Of a stretch of 64,000 nucleotides of DNA, positions 8,888 to 17,000 are shown in pieces. The stretch spans positions 434,001 through 498,000 of the forward strand of contig CBDDLH010000003.1 of NCBI GenBank assembly GCA_965230565.1, written 5' to 3'. This DNA is from BCD1 sp965230565. Lineage in GTDB: Bacteria > Bacteroidota > Bacteroidia > Chitinophagales > Saprospiraceae. The notes under the pieces are model-generated. The model did not search any database, was not told where the DNA came from, and was given only the letters and a program-made list of their open reading frames with translations. Every line of letters starts with the position of its first letter. Within the stretch, counting starts at the first letter, position 1. Position numbers and translations under genes: made by a program.

Positions 8888-9021
8888 AACCTTTTTTAAA
8901 ATAGCCTGATTCAAGGATCGCTGAGCGATGAACAAAGTGAATCGATCGGTGAGCCGGTCTATTTTTCAAAATTCACATAAAAAAATCACTCTTATACATT
9001 TCAGCTCACTGATCACGTTGT

Positions 9022-9045
9022 GCCTGCCTGACGGCATGGGCAGGC
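9022..9045. repeat. REP-like palindrome GCCTGCC...GGCAGGC
   Basis: GCCTGCCTGACGGCATGGGCAGGC directly after the RidA stop codon. It is a GC-rich imperfect palindrome in otherwise AT-rich intergenic DNA. Relatives occur at 20182-20200, 28386-28452, 57262-57288 and 57995-58025. It may also act as a transcription-end hairpin for the minus-strand RidA gene. Confidence 0.7.
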
Positions 9046-9471
9046 TCAATGATCTGAAACAGCAATACACTTCAACTCAATAGCAATAGTCGTTGGCAGG
9101 GAATCAATTCCCACAGTTGTTCGGCAAGGTTGATTATCCTTAAAATATTCTGCGTAGATACGGTTATAAGTTTGAAAATCCCTTTGCATATCAGTCAGAA
9201 AAACGGTCACATCCACCAGATCTTCCCATTTAGCACCGCTGGCTTCCAGAACCGCTTTAACGTTTTGAAAAACAGAATGGCATTGGGCCTCAAAATCGAA
9301 TTCTGTGAAGTTTCCCCCGGCACTTATCTTCAATCCCGGGATCTCATCCGTCTCCGGCCTGCGGGGACCTATTCCGGATAAAAACAACAAATTCCCCACC
9401 TTCCTGGCATGTGGATACAAGCCCACCGGCTTTGGCGCATTGGACGCATCAATTTTTTTATTTCCTGACAT
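9046..9471 (-). CDS. RidA/YjgF family enamine/imine deaminase
   Basis: A 141-residue RidA-superfamily protein (chorismate-mutase-like trimer) that hydrolyses reactive enamines or imines, or acts as a 2-aminomuconate deaminase. Visible are GNLLFLSGIGPRRPET, the FEAQCHSVFQNVKAVLEASG helix, VTVFLTDMQRDF and the substrate-binding arginine in CRTTVGIDSLP. The longer GPRRPETDEIPG loop is closer to 2-aminomuconate-deaminase-like members than to canonical RidA, but the substrate cannot be fixed from sequence. A TAAATTTG -7 box lies 29 nt upstream. Confidence 0.88.
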   Translation of the reverse strand: MSGNKKIDASNAPKPVGLYPHARKVGNLLFLSGIGPRRPETDEIPGLKISAGGNFTEFDFEAQCHSVFQNVKAVLEASGAKWEDLVDVTVFLTDMQRDFQTYNRIYAEYFKDNQPCRTTVGIDSLPTTIAIELKCIAVSDH

Positions 9472-9499
9472 AATTGGTTTTTTAATACTATTTTAATGA

Positions 9500-9507
9500 C
9501 AAATTTA
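9500..9507 (-). promoter_or_regulatory. -7 box TAAATTTG upstream of RidA gene
   Basis: On the minus strand this reads TAAATTTG, an exact match to the Bacteroidota -7 consensus TAnnTTTG. It predicts a leader of about 25 nt. No convincing -33 TTTG is visible at the right distance. Confidence 0.45.
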
Positions 9508-9750
9508 CCGCAATTTTTGAGTTAAACTGTAAAAAACCAGAAAGGCACAATAATTGAAAGCGTCATAAAAGTACAAATAGGGTAAACATAGAATAAGAGT
9601 TTTTGATGATCGAACCTAATGAGTAAGATTTGAATTCCTTACAAATGCATTATTCCTAAACAACCCTTAATTTCATCTTTTTAGATTAGGTTATTTAATG
9701 AAACAATCTGAAACGAATTGAAACAACCTTGAAACGCTCTTCAATAATTA

Positions 9751-9836
9751 CACAGAACCGCAGAATATCGAATATCCAACACCGAATATCGAAGTTCTGA
9801 GGAACCAGAAACCTATAACCAGCAACCTGTAACCAA
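9751..9836 (+). repeat. Composite word-repeat locus (CAGAACCGCAGAA / AATATCGAATATCC / GAAGT / AACCAGCAACC)
   Basis: Four modules in series: ACAGAACCGCAG, then AATATCGAATATCCAACACC with GAATATCGAAGTTC, then AACCAGAAACCTATAACCAG and CAACCTGTAACC. The same module order occurs at 28362-28470 and 45378-45464. It occupies the immediate upstream region of lpxK. The rest of the gap (9508-9750) shows only a short ACAATCTGAAACGAATTGAAAC word repeat. Confidence 0.8.
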
Positions 9837-9838
9837 TC

Positions 9839-10906
9839 ATGATTCAAAATATACTTGCAAAAATATTATTAGCTCCTTTGTCACTCCTGTATGGTCTTGG
9901 GGTAAGCCTTCGGGATTTTTTCTATCGCCAGGGATTATTAAAATCTATTGAGTTCAATCTCCCGGTCATTTCTGTGGGAAATCTATCTGTGGGAGGAGCA
10001 GGTAAAACACCTCATATCGAATACCTCATCCGTTTATTGAAAGACTATCTCAATGTTGCTACCCTCAGCCGGGGGTATAAAAGAAAAACTAAAGGGTACA
10101 TCGAACTGCATCCATCCATGACTGCTGAACAGGGTGGAGACGAACCTTTGCAGTTTAAGCGTAAATTCCCGGATGTGATGACAGTGGTTTCAGAAAGCCG
10201 CGCCTTTGCTATCCCCAAAATTCTGATGAGCCGTCCTGATGTCAACCTTGTGCTACTGGACGATGCCTTTCAACACAGAGCGGTAAAACCGGGTTTGAAT
10301 ATTCTATTGACTGAATTCAGTCATCCGTTCACCAAAGATTTCCTACTGCCCTCAGGCAGGTTGAGAGAATGGCCGTCGGCTGCTGAACGGGCGGACATCA
10401 TCATCGTTTCCAAATGTCCTCCTGATTTAAGCCAGGAACAAAAGCAGGAATTCCGGAAAATGATCCAACCTAAAGATCATCAGCAACTGTATTTTTCTTA
10501 TTACGACTATGATCCCTCCTATTATATTTTCAACCCCAAATACAAAGCTGTACTGCAGCCGGACTGGGATGTTTTATTAATCAGTGCCATTGCCCGGACA
10601 GACTACCTTTTAGACTATCTAAATAGCAAGGTCAATTCTGTAAGAGTAATTGAATACGAGGATCATCATCTTTTTGACAGATTCGACATGGCCAACCTGA
10701 AATCGAGATTTGAGGATATGGATTCTGATAAAAAGATCATTATCACCACGGAGAAAGATGCCATGCGTCTGGAATTGCACCGAAAGTTCCTCATCGACAG
10801 CAAATTACCTGTTTTTGCACTGCCTACCAAAGTGCAATTTCATGATAATGACGGGGAACAATTTGATGAACAGGTGAAGGAGTTTATTAAGAATTTTCAG
10901 GTTTAA
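9839..10906 (+). CDS. lpxK: Tetraacyldisaccharide 4'-kinase (lipid A)
   Basis: Phosphorylates the 4' position of the lipid A disaccharide at the inner face of the cytoplasmic membrane. It has 355 residues, normal length. An N-terminal membrane-associating helix (LAPLSLLYGLGVSLRDFFY) precedes the P-loop GNLSVGGAGKT (47-57). LLDDAFQHRAVKPGLNIL carries the conserved DDxxQH motif, and TTEKDAMRL is near the C-terminus. The start ATG abuts a word-repeat locus that forms its whole upstream region, so promoter and ribosome binding are unclear. Confidence 0.95.
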   Translation: MIQNILAKILLAPLSLLYGLGVSLRDFFYRQGLLKSIEFNLPVISVGNLSVGGAGKTPHIEYLIRLLKDYLNVATLSRGYKRKTKGYIELHPSMTAEQGGDEPLQFKRKFPDVMTVVSESRAFAIPKILMSRPDVNLVLLDDAFQHRAVKPGLNILLTEFSHPFTKDFLLPSGRLREWPSAAERADIIIVSKCPPDLSQEQKQEFRKMIQPKDHQQLYFSYYDYDPSYYIFNPKYKAVLQPDWDVLLISAIARTDYLLDYLNSKVNSVRVIEYEDHHLFDRFDMANLKSRFEDMDSDKKIIITTEKDAMRLELHRKFLIDSKLPVFALPTKVQFHDNDGEQFDEQVKEFIKNFQV

Positions 10907-11031
10907 ATTAATAAACTGAGTTGCTATGAATCGCCTCTTAGCAATTTTCAAGGCTCAATTTTCAACCTACAATAAAAACCACATAGAAGAAGGAGCATTT
11001 CTGTGAATCGAAAACTGGAATTTGTTTTTTG

Positions 11032-11054
11032 CTCAAGTCGCGACGCAACTTGAG
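11032..11054. repeat. Inverted repeat CTCAAGT...ACTTGAG
   Basis: CTCAAGT and ACTTGAG flank a 9-nt core (CGCGACGCA), between lpxK and the acyltransferase gene. It has no clear U-tract, so it is more likely an operator or small dispersed palindrome than a terminator. Confidence 0.4.
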
Positions 11055-11098
11055 TTAATTATCCTTATTTTCACCCATCAATTGACTAATTCCGACCG

Positions 11099-12382
11099 AT
11101 GTTTTTAAACCTCTTGTATGATTTTCTCAAATTGATCGTGTTGATCGTACTCCGGATTTTTTATCCGGATACTATTTTCATCAACAAGGAAGGGTTGGAA
11201 TTTGACAACCCCACCATCGTTGTCAGCAATCACCCCAATACTTTGCTGGACGCCGTTGGTGTTGCCGCAAGAGTTAAAAAAAGAGTCTTTTTTCTGGCAA
11301 ACTCCAGCTTATTTGCCAATCCTGTCGCCGGTTGGTTACTCAACAGGTTGTATTGCATCCCCATCATGCGGAAAGAAGATGCAGAGAAAAAACAGGTAGA
11401 TAATAACAATTCTTTTCAGAGAGCATATGACCACCTGGCCGGAGGAGGTTCCATTTACATTGCTCCGGAAGGATCAAGTTATATGGAAAGACGATTACGC
11501 CCCATTAAATCCGGCACTGCCAGAATTGCTCTGGGAGCTGAGGCCCACAATAATTGGGGATTGGGCGTAACCATTTTACCGGTTGGGCTCACCTATTCCA
11601 ACCCACACAAGTTTGGAAGTCGCCTGGTCTTTAATGTTGGAGCACCTATTCCTGTCAGTCATTATCAGGAAGATTATGAAAAAGATCCGGTAAAGGCCTG
11701 GACCAATCTCACTAAACTACTTGAAGAACGATTAAAATCTCACATTACGGACACGCTGGACGATGAAGAGGATGATTTATTGGTAAAACTGGAAACTATC
11801 GACTTGTCGGAAACGGGAGACTTCGAGCAGGTATTCAGTAACACCCAAAACAGAACGGCTGAATTACGTTCCCTGGAGGAAACAGCCCTCGAAGCAATAA
11901 GGGAAAAAACCAATGACTATTTTCAATTACTCGAGGAAAAACGCACCAGTGACAAAGCTGTATGGCTACGAAAAAGTAAGGCTCTGATGGGAAAATTCTG
12001 GACAAGGCTGATCGTAGTGTTATTGGGACTTCCCGTATTTCTTTTCGGTAGCATCAACCACATCCTCCCATTTGGAATCCCTGCTTTGGTCGCCCGGCTA
12101 GCCAAACTATACATTGGGTATGATTCAACCGTAAAAACGCTTACCGGCCTGGTCACCTTCCCTTTATTCTATATTTTACAATATCGTTGGGTAGCTAACT
12201 ACTTTGATACAACAACAGCTGTCATATACATCCTCACGTTGCCGTTCATAGGACTGCTTGCCTGGAACTTTGGTGTTTTTCTTCATGTAACCCTGGCTAT
12301 TTTTAATTTTTCAAGGCTTTCAAAAAAGGGGAAGGCTGAAATTCTAAGAGCCCGGGAAGATATGAAAGCAGTGATGGTGTAA
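11099..12382 (+). CDS. Membrane acyltransferase, PlsC-like
   Basis: A 427-residue protein with an N-terminal glycerol-3-phosphate acyltransferase-like (PlsC) domain. Motif I is NHPNTLLD (residues 44-51, the HX5D variant that I associate with Bacteroidota), and motif III is YIAPEGSSYMERRL. C-terminal extra helices (WTRLIVVLLGLPVFLFG and TGLVTFPLFYILQYR onward) place it in the inner membrane. It probably acylates a phospholipid precursor or other lipid; a non-phospholipid acceptor is possible. It lies between lpxK and a GT2 gene, suggesting envelope lipid assembly. Confidence 0.82.
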   Translation: MFLNLLYDFLKLIVLIVLRIFYPDTIFINKEGLEFDNPTIVVSNHPNTLLDAVGVAARVKKRVFFLANSSLFANPVAGWLLNRLYCIPIMRKEDAEKKQVDNNNSFQRAYDHLAGGGSIYIAPEGSSYMERRLRPIKSGTARIALGAEAHNNWGLGVTILPVGLTYSNPHKFGSRLVFNVGAPIPVSHYQEDYEKDPVKAWTNLTKLLEERLKSHITDTLDDEEDDLLVKLETIDLSETGDFEQVFSNTQNRTAELRSLEETALEAIREKTNDYFQLLEEKRTSDKAVWLRKSKALMGKFWTRLIVVLLGLPVFLFGSINHILPFGIPALVARLAKLYIGYDSTVKTLTGLVTFPLFYILQYRWVANYFDTTTAVIYILTLPFIGLLAWNFGVFLHVTLAIFNFSRLSKKGKAEILRAREDMKAVMV

Positions 12383-12418
12383 AATGGCTACAGTACAGCT
12401 AAGCCAAAAACAGTAAAT

Positions 12419-13528
12419 GTGCTAAACGAAGTTGCCTTATTTGTTTTATTGAGTTCACTTGCAGTACAGTTATTCTTCTGGCTGGGCTTCTTTTCCCGTT
12501 TGGCATATTATAAACCCCAAAGCCTCAAAAAAAAGAAAAGCCCGGAGCCGGTTTCTGTGGTCATTTGCGCCAGGGATGAGGCTAAAAACCTCAAAAAGAA
12601 CCTCCCCTACATCCTTGAACAACAGTACGAAAGCTTTGAGGTAATTGTAGTAAATGATAATTCTTCGGACAATTCTTTGGAAATTCTTTTGGAATTTCAA
12701 CAAAAATTCCACAACTTTACGGTCGTTAATCTACAACAGGCTACACTACCTGGGAAAAAAGAAGCTTTAAGTGCGGGAATTAACAAAGCCCGTTTTGACA
12801 TTCTGTTACTTACCGATGCCGATTGCAGGCCAGCCAGTCAACACTGGATCAGTCAAATGCAGGAAGCACTCGATGAAAATATCGAAATCGGTTTGGGACA
12901 TGGTCCATTCAATTCCGAAAAAAGCTTTTTAAATTTTTTCATTCGCTTTGAGAGTATCTTAACCGCTATCACTTACCAATCTTTTTCATTGGCAGGATTT
13001 CCCTATATGGGAGTTGGGCGTAATTTGATCTACCGCAAGTCGCTTTTCGAAGAGGCTGGTGGTTTTTCCAACCATGCTCATATCGCTTCCGGTGACGATG
13101 ATTTATTCATCAATGCCGTTGCCCATTCCAGGAATACTGCACTCATTTTAAAGCCTTCCGCTTTCGTCTTTTCCAAAGCCAAAAGCAGTTGGCCAGGCTA
13201 CTACTATCAAAAAACTCGACATCTCACTACGGGAGGCAGGTACAAACTGCATCACAAATTGCTTCTTGGAGCGCTTTCAGCGAGCCATTTTGCCTTTTAT
13301 GCTACTTTGATTTTCCTGCTTTTCGACAACAGCTATCTCCGGATAGCCCTAGGTAGTTATTTGGTGAGAATGACAGTAGTGCTTTGGCTAAGTCGCAGGA
13401 TCCTTCAAAAACTCGAGGATCTCCCGCTTTGGAAATTTTTTCCACTCTTCGACGCCTTATTCATTTTGTACTACTTGATTTTCTCGCCTGTATTATTAAC
13501 AGGAAACACGAAAAAACAATGGAAGTAG
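12419..13528 (+). CDS. Family 2 glycosyltransferase, membrane-bound
   Basis: A 369-residue GT-A fold glycosyltransferase. A transmembrane helix (residues ~5-25) precedes the catalytic domain with VSVVICARDEAKNL, VVNDNSSDNS, the DxD-type LLTDADCRP, and GDDDLFIN. C-terminal helices begin near FAFYATLIFLLFD. Translation appears to start at GTG 12419, because an overlapping ATG at 12417 is in a frame that stops at once. The stop overlaps the sigma gene start by 10 bp (AACAATGGAAGTAG), implying coupled translation of two unrelated functions. Confidence 0.85.
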   Translation: MLNEVALFVLLSSLAVQLFFWLGFFSRLAYYKPQSLKKKKSPEPVSVVICARDEAKNLKKNLPYILEQQYESFEVIVVNDNSSDNSLEILLEFQQKFHNFTVVNLQQATLPGKKEALSAGINKARFDILLLTDADCRPASQHWISQMQEALDENIEIGLGHGPFNSEKSFLNFFIRFESILTAITYQSFSLAGFPYMGVGRNLIYRKSLFEEAGGFSNHAHIASGDDDLFINAVAHSRNTALILKPSAFVFSKAKSSWPGYYYQKTRHLTTGGRYKLHHKLLLGALSASHFAFYATLIFLLFDNSYLRIALGSYLVRMTVVLWLSRRILQKLEDLPLWKFFPLFDALFILYYLIFSPVLLTGNTKKQWK

Positions 13529-14163
13529 TTGCTAAAACTAACTTATCAAAGAAAGCCCTCGACGATTACGAATTGGTGAAGAAAGCCACCAAGGGCGACC
13601 AAATGGCCTACAGTGTACTCATGGAACGCTATCGTAATGCGATCTACCACCTCATGCTCAAAATGAGCGGTAACCCGGAAGACTCTCACGATCTGACGAT
13701 CGAAGCATTCGGGAAAGCATTCATCAAACTGCCATCTTACGTGCCGAGATATGCCTTCAGTACGTGGTTGTACAAAATCGCGATCAATAACTGCATTGAT
13801 CACGTAAGGAAAAAGCGCCTGAACGTATTCTCAATCGACGAGCCTATACACGACGATAACGATCAGACTTTCTCCACCAACCTGGAAGCCTATTGCCTCA
13901 ACCCGGAAGACGAGATCATTCGTGAACAAAGGCTCTATCTGGTAAGGAACCTGGTTAAGCAACTGAATAAAAAATACCGCCTCATGATCGAATTGAGGTT
14001 TTTCGAAGAACTGAGCTACGATGAGATTGCCAATGAATTAGGCATTCCTTTGGGAACAGTAAAAGCTCAACTTTTCAGAGCAAAAGAAATTTTATTTGAA
14101 TTGATACAGCAGCCGGGGGCAAGTGCCCACTTCGATCGTGCATATGCAAAAGCTGCCGTTTAA
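13519..14163 (+). CDS. ECF-type RNA polymerase sigma factor
   Basis: A 214-residue sigma-70 family protein. The start at 13519 (MEVVAKTNLSKKALDDYELV) fits the domain; a longer frame back to 13384 merely overlaps the glycosyltransferase gene. Region 2 is YELVKKATKGDQMAYSVLME through FSTWLYKIAINNCIDHVRKK. Region 4 is LNKKYRLMIELRFFEELSYD then EIANELGIPLGTVKAQLFRA. No anti-sigma gene is adjacent. A strong terminator follows 55 bp later. The target regulon cannot be read from the sequence. Confidence 0.93.
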   Translation: MEVVAKTNLSKKALDDYELVKKATKGDQMAYSVLMERYRNAIYHLMLKMSGNPEDSHDLTIEAFGKAFIKLPSYVPRYAFSTWLYKIAINNCIDHVRKKRLNVFSIDEPIHDDNDQTFSTNLEAYCLNPEDEIIREQRLYLVRNLVKQLNKKYRLMIELRFFEELSYDEIANELGIPLGTVKAQLFRAKEILFELIQQPGASAHFDRAYAKAAV

Positions 14164-14218
14164 CAATTACTTCGTATACAATTTCCCTCATTGGAAATAA
14201 TAATAGCAATTATCTTGT

Positions 14219-14249
14219 CAGGGCCCGCTTGCGGGCCCTGTTTTTTTTT
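14219..14249 (+). terminator. Rho-independent terminator after sigma factor gene
   Basis: A perfect 10-bp stem CAGGGCCCGC / GCGGGCCCTG with a 2-nt TT loop is followed by nine T residues. It ends the lpxK-acyltransferase-GT2-sigma direction. Confidence 0.93.
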
Positions 14250-14357
14250 GCACAAGTAGAATGAATTCGATGGTTTGAATGAAAAAGACCATGGAATCAA
14301 AATTATTTCTTTTCATCAATGTGAAACACTGAAGAGTCGGCAGAATAAATTCCGCCG

Positions 14358-14534
14358 CTACGGAAATTGCATATTCAAATTACTCTGGAACAAAATACTT
14401 TCCATCGGTTGAAGTGAATGGCTGAGTCTTTCCTGCACAAAAGTCTCATTCACTAGCACATGATCAAAATGCTCAGATCTGCAAGCTGCAAGAACGGTTA
14501 GTACACCAAAGGTGAAAAGTACTTTTATTTCCAT
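14358..14534 (-). CDS. Small putative lipoprotein (58 residues)
   Basis: A short reading frame on the minus strand beginning MEIKVLFTFGVLTVLAAC. It has a basic N-terminus, a hydrophobic core and a textbook lipobox LAAC at Cys18, followed by a 40-residue hydrophilic tail (RSEHFDHVLVNE...). It lies alone in the 440-bp gap between the terminator at 14249 and the esterase gene. No similarity is recognised. The lipobox argues for a real gene; the small size and lack of a clear promoter argue for caution. Confidence 0.45.
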   Translation of the reverse strand: MEIKVLFTFGVLTVLAACRSEHFDHVLVNETFVQERLSHSLQPMESILFQSNLNMQFP

Positions 14535-14570
14535 GATTTCTTAAATTCTACCTAAAACACTCCGTATACC

Positions 14571-14596
14571 GTCCACCGTAGGCCGTAAACCGGTCA
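14571..14596 (-). repeat. ACGGTGGACGG word repeat (degenerate copy)
   Basis: The minus strand reads ACGGCCTACGGTGGACGG then TATACGG, the same 7-bp word as in the tandem arrays at 1929-2065 and 56437-56470. Confidence 0.6.
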
Positions 14597-14602
14597 CAAC
14601 CA

Positions 14603-14684
14603 TTAATCAGCCCTCAACAATTTCCTGACCATCAAAACTTTGCCATCCTGCTCCACCTCCAACAAATAAACCCCGTTTTTCAAC
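14603..14684 (-). pseudogene. Displaced C-terminal tail (T9SS sorting domain) of the esterase gene
   Basis: In the neighbouring minus-strand frame this stretch encodes LPELKNGVYLLEVEQDGKVL followed by MVRKLLRAD and a stop. That is the expected end of a type IX sorting domain, which the main frame (14685-16013) lacks because it stops at ANGVVLAS. A one-base indel near 14684-14695 would restore a continuous gene ending at 14603. Confidence 0.75.
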
Positions 14685-16013
14685 TCAGGAAGCAAGCACA
14701 ACACCATTGGCTGAAATCGGCCCTGAAAATACTTTCACCCCCGATAAAGTGTAAAGATTTATCATAGCTTTTTCCAAAGGTTCCTTTGCTTTTAAATATA
14801 GGGAATCGACAAATGGATTAGGACTTACCTGAATGACATCTTTTGTAGAAACAAAAGGTAATTCATTTATTTCTGAACTAAACAACCATGAATAAGCATC
14901 CGGAAATTCCCGGCGCCAGTACCACTCGCTGTGCTGGCCATCGGCATGGGTTACCAATACAACTTCTTCCGCTCCGAAACCAGCTTCATGCAGCGTCGTT
15001 TCCATTGCTTCCATCTGCTGGATCAAAGAGGCACTTTCCTGTTCACCTCCCAACATGTAAAACTTCATATCAGCTTCTTTCCCGGTATTTTCTACATGAG
15101 TATAAACCTGATCCGAGAACCAGAAAGAAGGAGAAAAAATCCCGGCTTTACTGAATACATCCTGGTGTTCAATAGCTGCATACATAGAGATCAAACCACC
15201 CATGGAACTGCCCATGATACCCGTGAATTCACGTCCGGGTTTGGTCCTGAAGTTGGCATCGATAAAAGGTTTAAGCGTTTCAACTATAAAATCGACATAT
15301 TCATCCCCTTCTCCTCCTCCATACTGGGCATTTATCCAGGGAGAATACTCATCTAATCTATGAATGCCACCATTGTCAATCCCAATGACTATGATACCTT
15401 CATCACCATTTTCAAACAGCTCATTTAGTGATTCATCAATCTCCCATTCCCCGGCAAAGCTGGTTGTTGCATCAAAGAGGTTTTGCCCGTCGTGCATGTA
15501 TAAAACCGGGTACGTTTTTTCGGTAGTTTCATAATCCGGTGGCAGGTAGAGCCATATTCTTCTGGTACGATTCAGTTGAGGAATTTCAAAATCTTCACTT
15601 AAAATGTAGGCATTCTCCTCGAGGGTACTGCCTCCCCCATTTCCTTCCCATCCGGCGATGGTAAGGTTTTCCGTTTGCAGCCCTCCCCCGTAACTGAGGG
15701 TTCTGTTAGGAATGAATTGTCCCTGAGCATTACCTTCTACCGTTTCCCAGCTTCCTCTGGTAAACTTGAATTGCAAGGTTCCGGCATCCGGAGTAAAAGT
15801 AATATACCAGGTTCCATTTCCATTATCCGTCAGTTTATAAGCTGCATTTCCCGGATCCCAGCCATTAAAATTACCTGCTATATAAATCTCATCATCTTGC
15901 GGCGTATTGGCCGGTACGGAAGTGACATTGATCGTTAATTGGGACCAGCTTTGCGTTCCTAAAAAAATCAGGACAACAAGCCCAATTAATTTGATTTGAG
16001 ATAACCTGTTCAT
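14685..16013 (-). CDS. Secreted esterase with N-terminal carbohydrate-binding-like domain and T9SS tail (frameshifted)
   Basis: A 442-residue exported hydrolase. Signal peptide 1-24 (...FLGTQSWSQ); residues ~27-125 form an E-set/starch-binding-like domain (IYIAGNFNGWDPGNAAYKL, TWYITFTPDAGTLQFKF). Next comes an esterase-D/Fes-like alpha/beta hydrolase with LPPDYETTEKTYPVLYMHDG and the nucleophile elbow GSSMGG. A T9SS sorting domain starts at VSPNPFVDSLYLKAKE but is cut short by a frameshift. The N-terminal domain suggests a polysaccharide or glycogen-related substrate; the exact ester is unknown. A TACCTTTG box precedes the gene. Confidence 0.82.
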   Translation of the reverse strand: MNRLSQIKLIGLVVLIFLGTQSWSQLTINVTSVPANTPQDDEIYIAGNFNGWDPGNAAYKLTDNGNGTWYITFTPDAGTLQFKFTRGSWETVEGNAQGQFIPNRTLSYGGGLQTENLTIAGWEGNGGGSTLEENAYILSEDFEIPQLNRTRRIWLYLPPDYETTEKTYPVLYMHDGQNLFDATTSFAGEWEIDESLNELFENGDEGIIVIGIDNGGIHRLDEYSPWINAQYGGGEGDEYVDFIVETLKPFIDANFRTKPGREFTGIMGSSMGGLISMYAAIEHQDVFSKAGIFSPSFWFSDQVYTHVENTGKEADMKFYMLGGEQESASLIQQMEAMETTLHEAGFGAEEVVLVTHADGQHSEWYWRREFPDAYSWLFSSEINELPFVSTKDVIQVSPNPFVDSLYLKAKEPLEKAMINLYTLSGVKVFSGPISANGVVLAS

Positions 16014-16031
16014 ACTTTTTCTTATTTTTCA

Positions 16032-16039
16032 CAAAGGTA
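16032..16039 (-). promoter_or_regulatory. -7 box TACCTTTG upstream of esterase gene
   Basis: Exact TAnnTTTG match on the minus strand, 18 nt before the ATG at 16013. A TTG lies 16 bp upstream, somewhat close for the -33 element. Confidence 0.5.
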
Positions 16040-16086
16040 TATCTGTTAATCCATACAACTAATTAATCGTTGAGAAAAATGAAAAA

Positions 16087-16156
16087 GGAGGCCTTGAATT
16101 TACAAAAGGGGTTGTTTCAAAGTTTTCATTAAGTTGTAAATAAAAAAGCGGCCTCC
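16087..16156 (-). terminator. Long hairpin between barrel protein and esterase genes
   Basis: GGAGGCC (16087-16093) pairs with GGCCTCC (16150-16156), and inside it ATTTACAA pairs with TTGTAAAT. On the minus strand the outer arm is followed by TTTTTC. This suggests a terminator or attenuator for the gene at 16173-16742, although the loop is long. Confidence 0.45.
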
Positions 16157-16172
16157 GTGATACTGATTTATA

Positions 16173-16742
16173 TTAAAATTTTCTGCTTACACCAACCGAT
16201 AGCAGTGAAATACCATAGCCAACCTCACCAAACAAGCATGTATGGGATTTTAAAATAAACTTCGCTCCTAAAAACGCGGAGGCCATCATACTGCCACGCA
16301 CAGGTTTATAGTTCAAATGTTTCTTCAGAAGGGCAACATTTCCTTCAATCACATCAACTTTGCTGATGGTGTAGGCTAAATTCATACCTCCGTATAAATC
16401 CCATTTTTCGAAATACCTGGAGTGTACGGCGAATCTCAAACCGGCCATAAAAAAATTATTCCTAAACTGCTCATAATCTCCGTCACCCATCAAGTCGGCC
16501 GCACTGAGCACCCTGGTATATCCTAATCGGGTACCAAGGCTGAACCGTTCATTTATTCGGTAATCAAGACCTGCCGAAAAAGGTGGGAGTTCCGTCTGAA
16601 TTTGATCTTTCACAAAAGTCGGAATCACCCCCACCCCGGCAGAAGCCTCATAAAAAGGGTATTTGATTTTTTGGCATTGCCCGCTTAAGCAAGCTGCATA
16701 CAAAGTCATTAGGGTCAGAAAGAGTACGTTTTTGATTGTCAT
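16173..16742 (-). CDS. Outer-membrane beta-barrel protein, small
   Basis: A 189-residue exported protein. The start at 16742 gives MTIKNVLFLTLMTLYAACLSGQ, a signal peptide; the longer frame to 16802 adds a charged, unlikely N-terminus. The body alternates short strands (FSLGTRLGYTRVL, WDLYGGMNLAYTISKV, GSMMASAFLGAKFI) and ends SVGVSRKF with a terminal Phe, typical of an eight-stranded outer-membrane barrel of the OmpX/PorT kind. It faces the MITE-like palindrome upstream. Function unknown. Confidence 0.65.
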   Translation of the reverse strand: MTIKNVLFLTLMTLYAACLSGQCQKIKYPFYEASAGVGVIPTFVKDQIQTELPPFSAGLDYRINERFSLGTRLGYTRVLSAADLMGDGDYEQFRNNFFMAGLRFAVHSRYFEKWDLYGGMNLAYTISKVDVIEGNVALLKKHLNYKPVRGSMMASAFLGAKFILKSHTCLFGEVGYGISLLSVGVSRKF

Positions 16743-16785
16743 GTTTTTAAATTTTTGTTTTTCAAAAGGGCTTTTGGAATTGCCT

Positions 16786-16970
16786 CTATATATAAAAGCC
16801 ACGAGATGGCCGAGTGTGACATTTTTTTAACAACTTTTTTTTCAACGGCCCCTGCCAGACCTCCGAGGTTTTCGAAATCTCGGAGGTCTGAGCCCCACCC
16901 AAAAAAAGTTTTTTTGAAAAAAGTTGGTGTTTTTATGTCACGTTTCGGGTTCTCGTGGCTTTTATATATG
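16786..16970. repeat. MITE-like 185-bp imperfect palindrome with nested CAGACCTCCGAG hairpin
   Basis: The ends are inverted repeats: CTATATATAAAAGCCACGAG at the left, and CATATATAAAAGCCACGAGA read inward from the right. GTGACAT and CAACTTTTTT matches extend the arms to over 50 bp. The centre is a separate palindrome, CAGACCTCCGAG / CTCGGAGGTCTG, around an 11-nt loop. It lies in the gap between divergent genes and has no coding capacity. It may be a nonautonomous mobile element or a dispersed hairpin repeat; no target-site duplication is obvious. Confidence 0.7.
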
Positions 16971-17000
16971 TAAGCCATATGTTTCACAAGTATTTGGAAA

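Noticed and set aside
13384..13518. 45-residue N-terminal extension of the sigma factor
   Set aside because: It overlaps the glycosyltransferase in another frame; the sigma domain begins right after ATG 13519.
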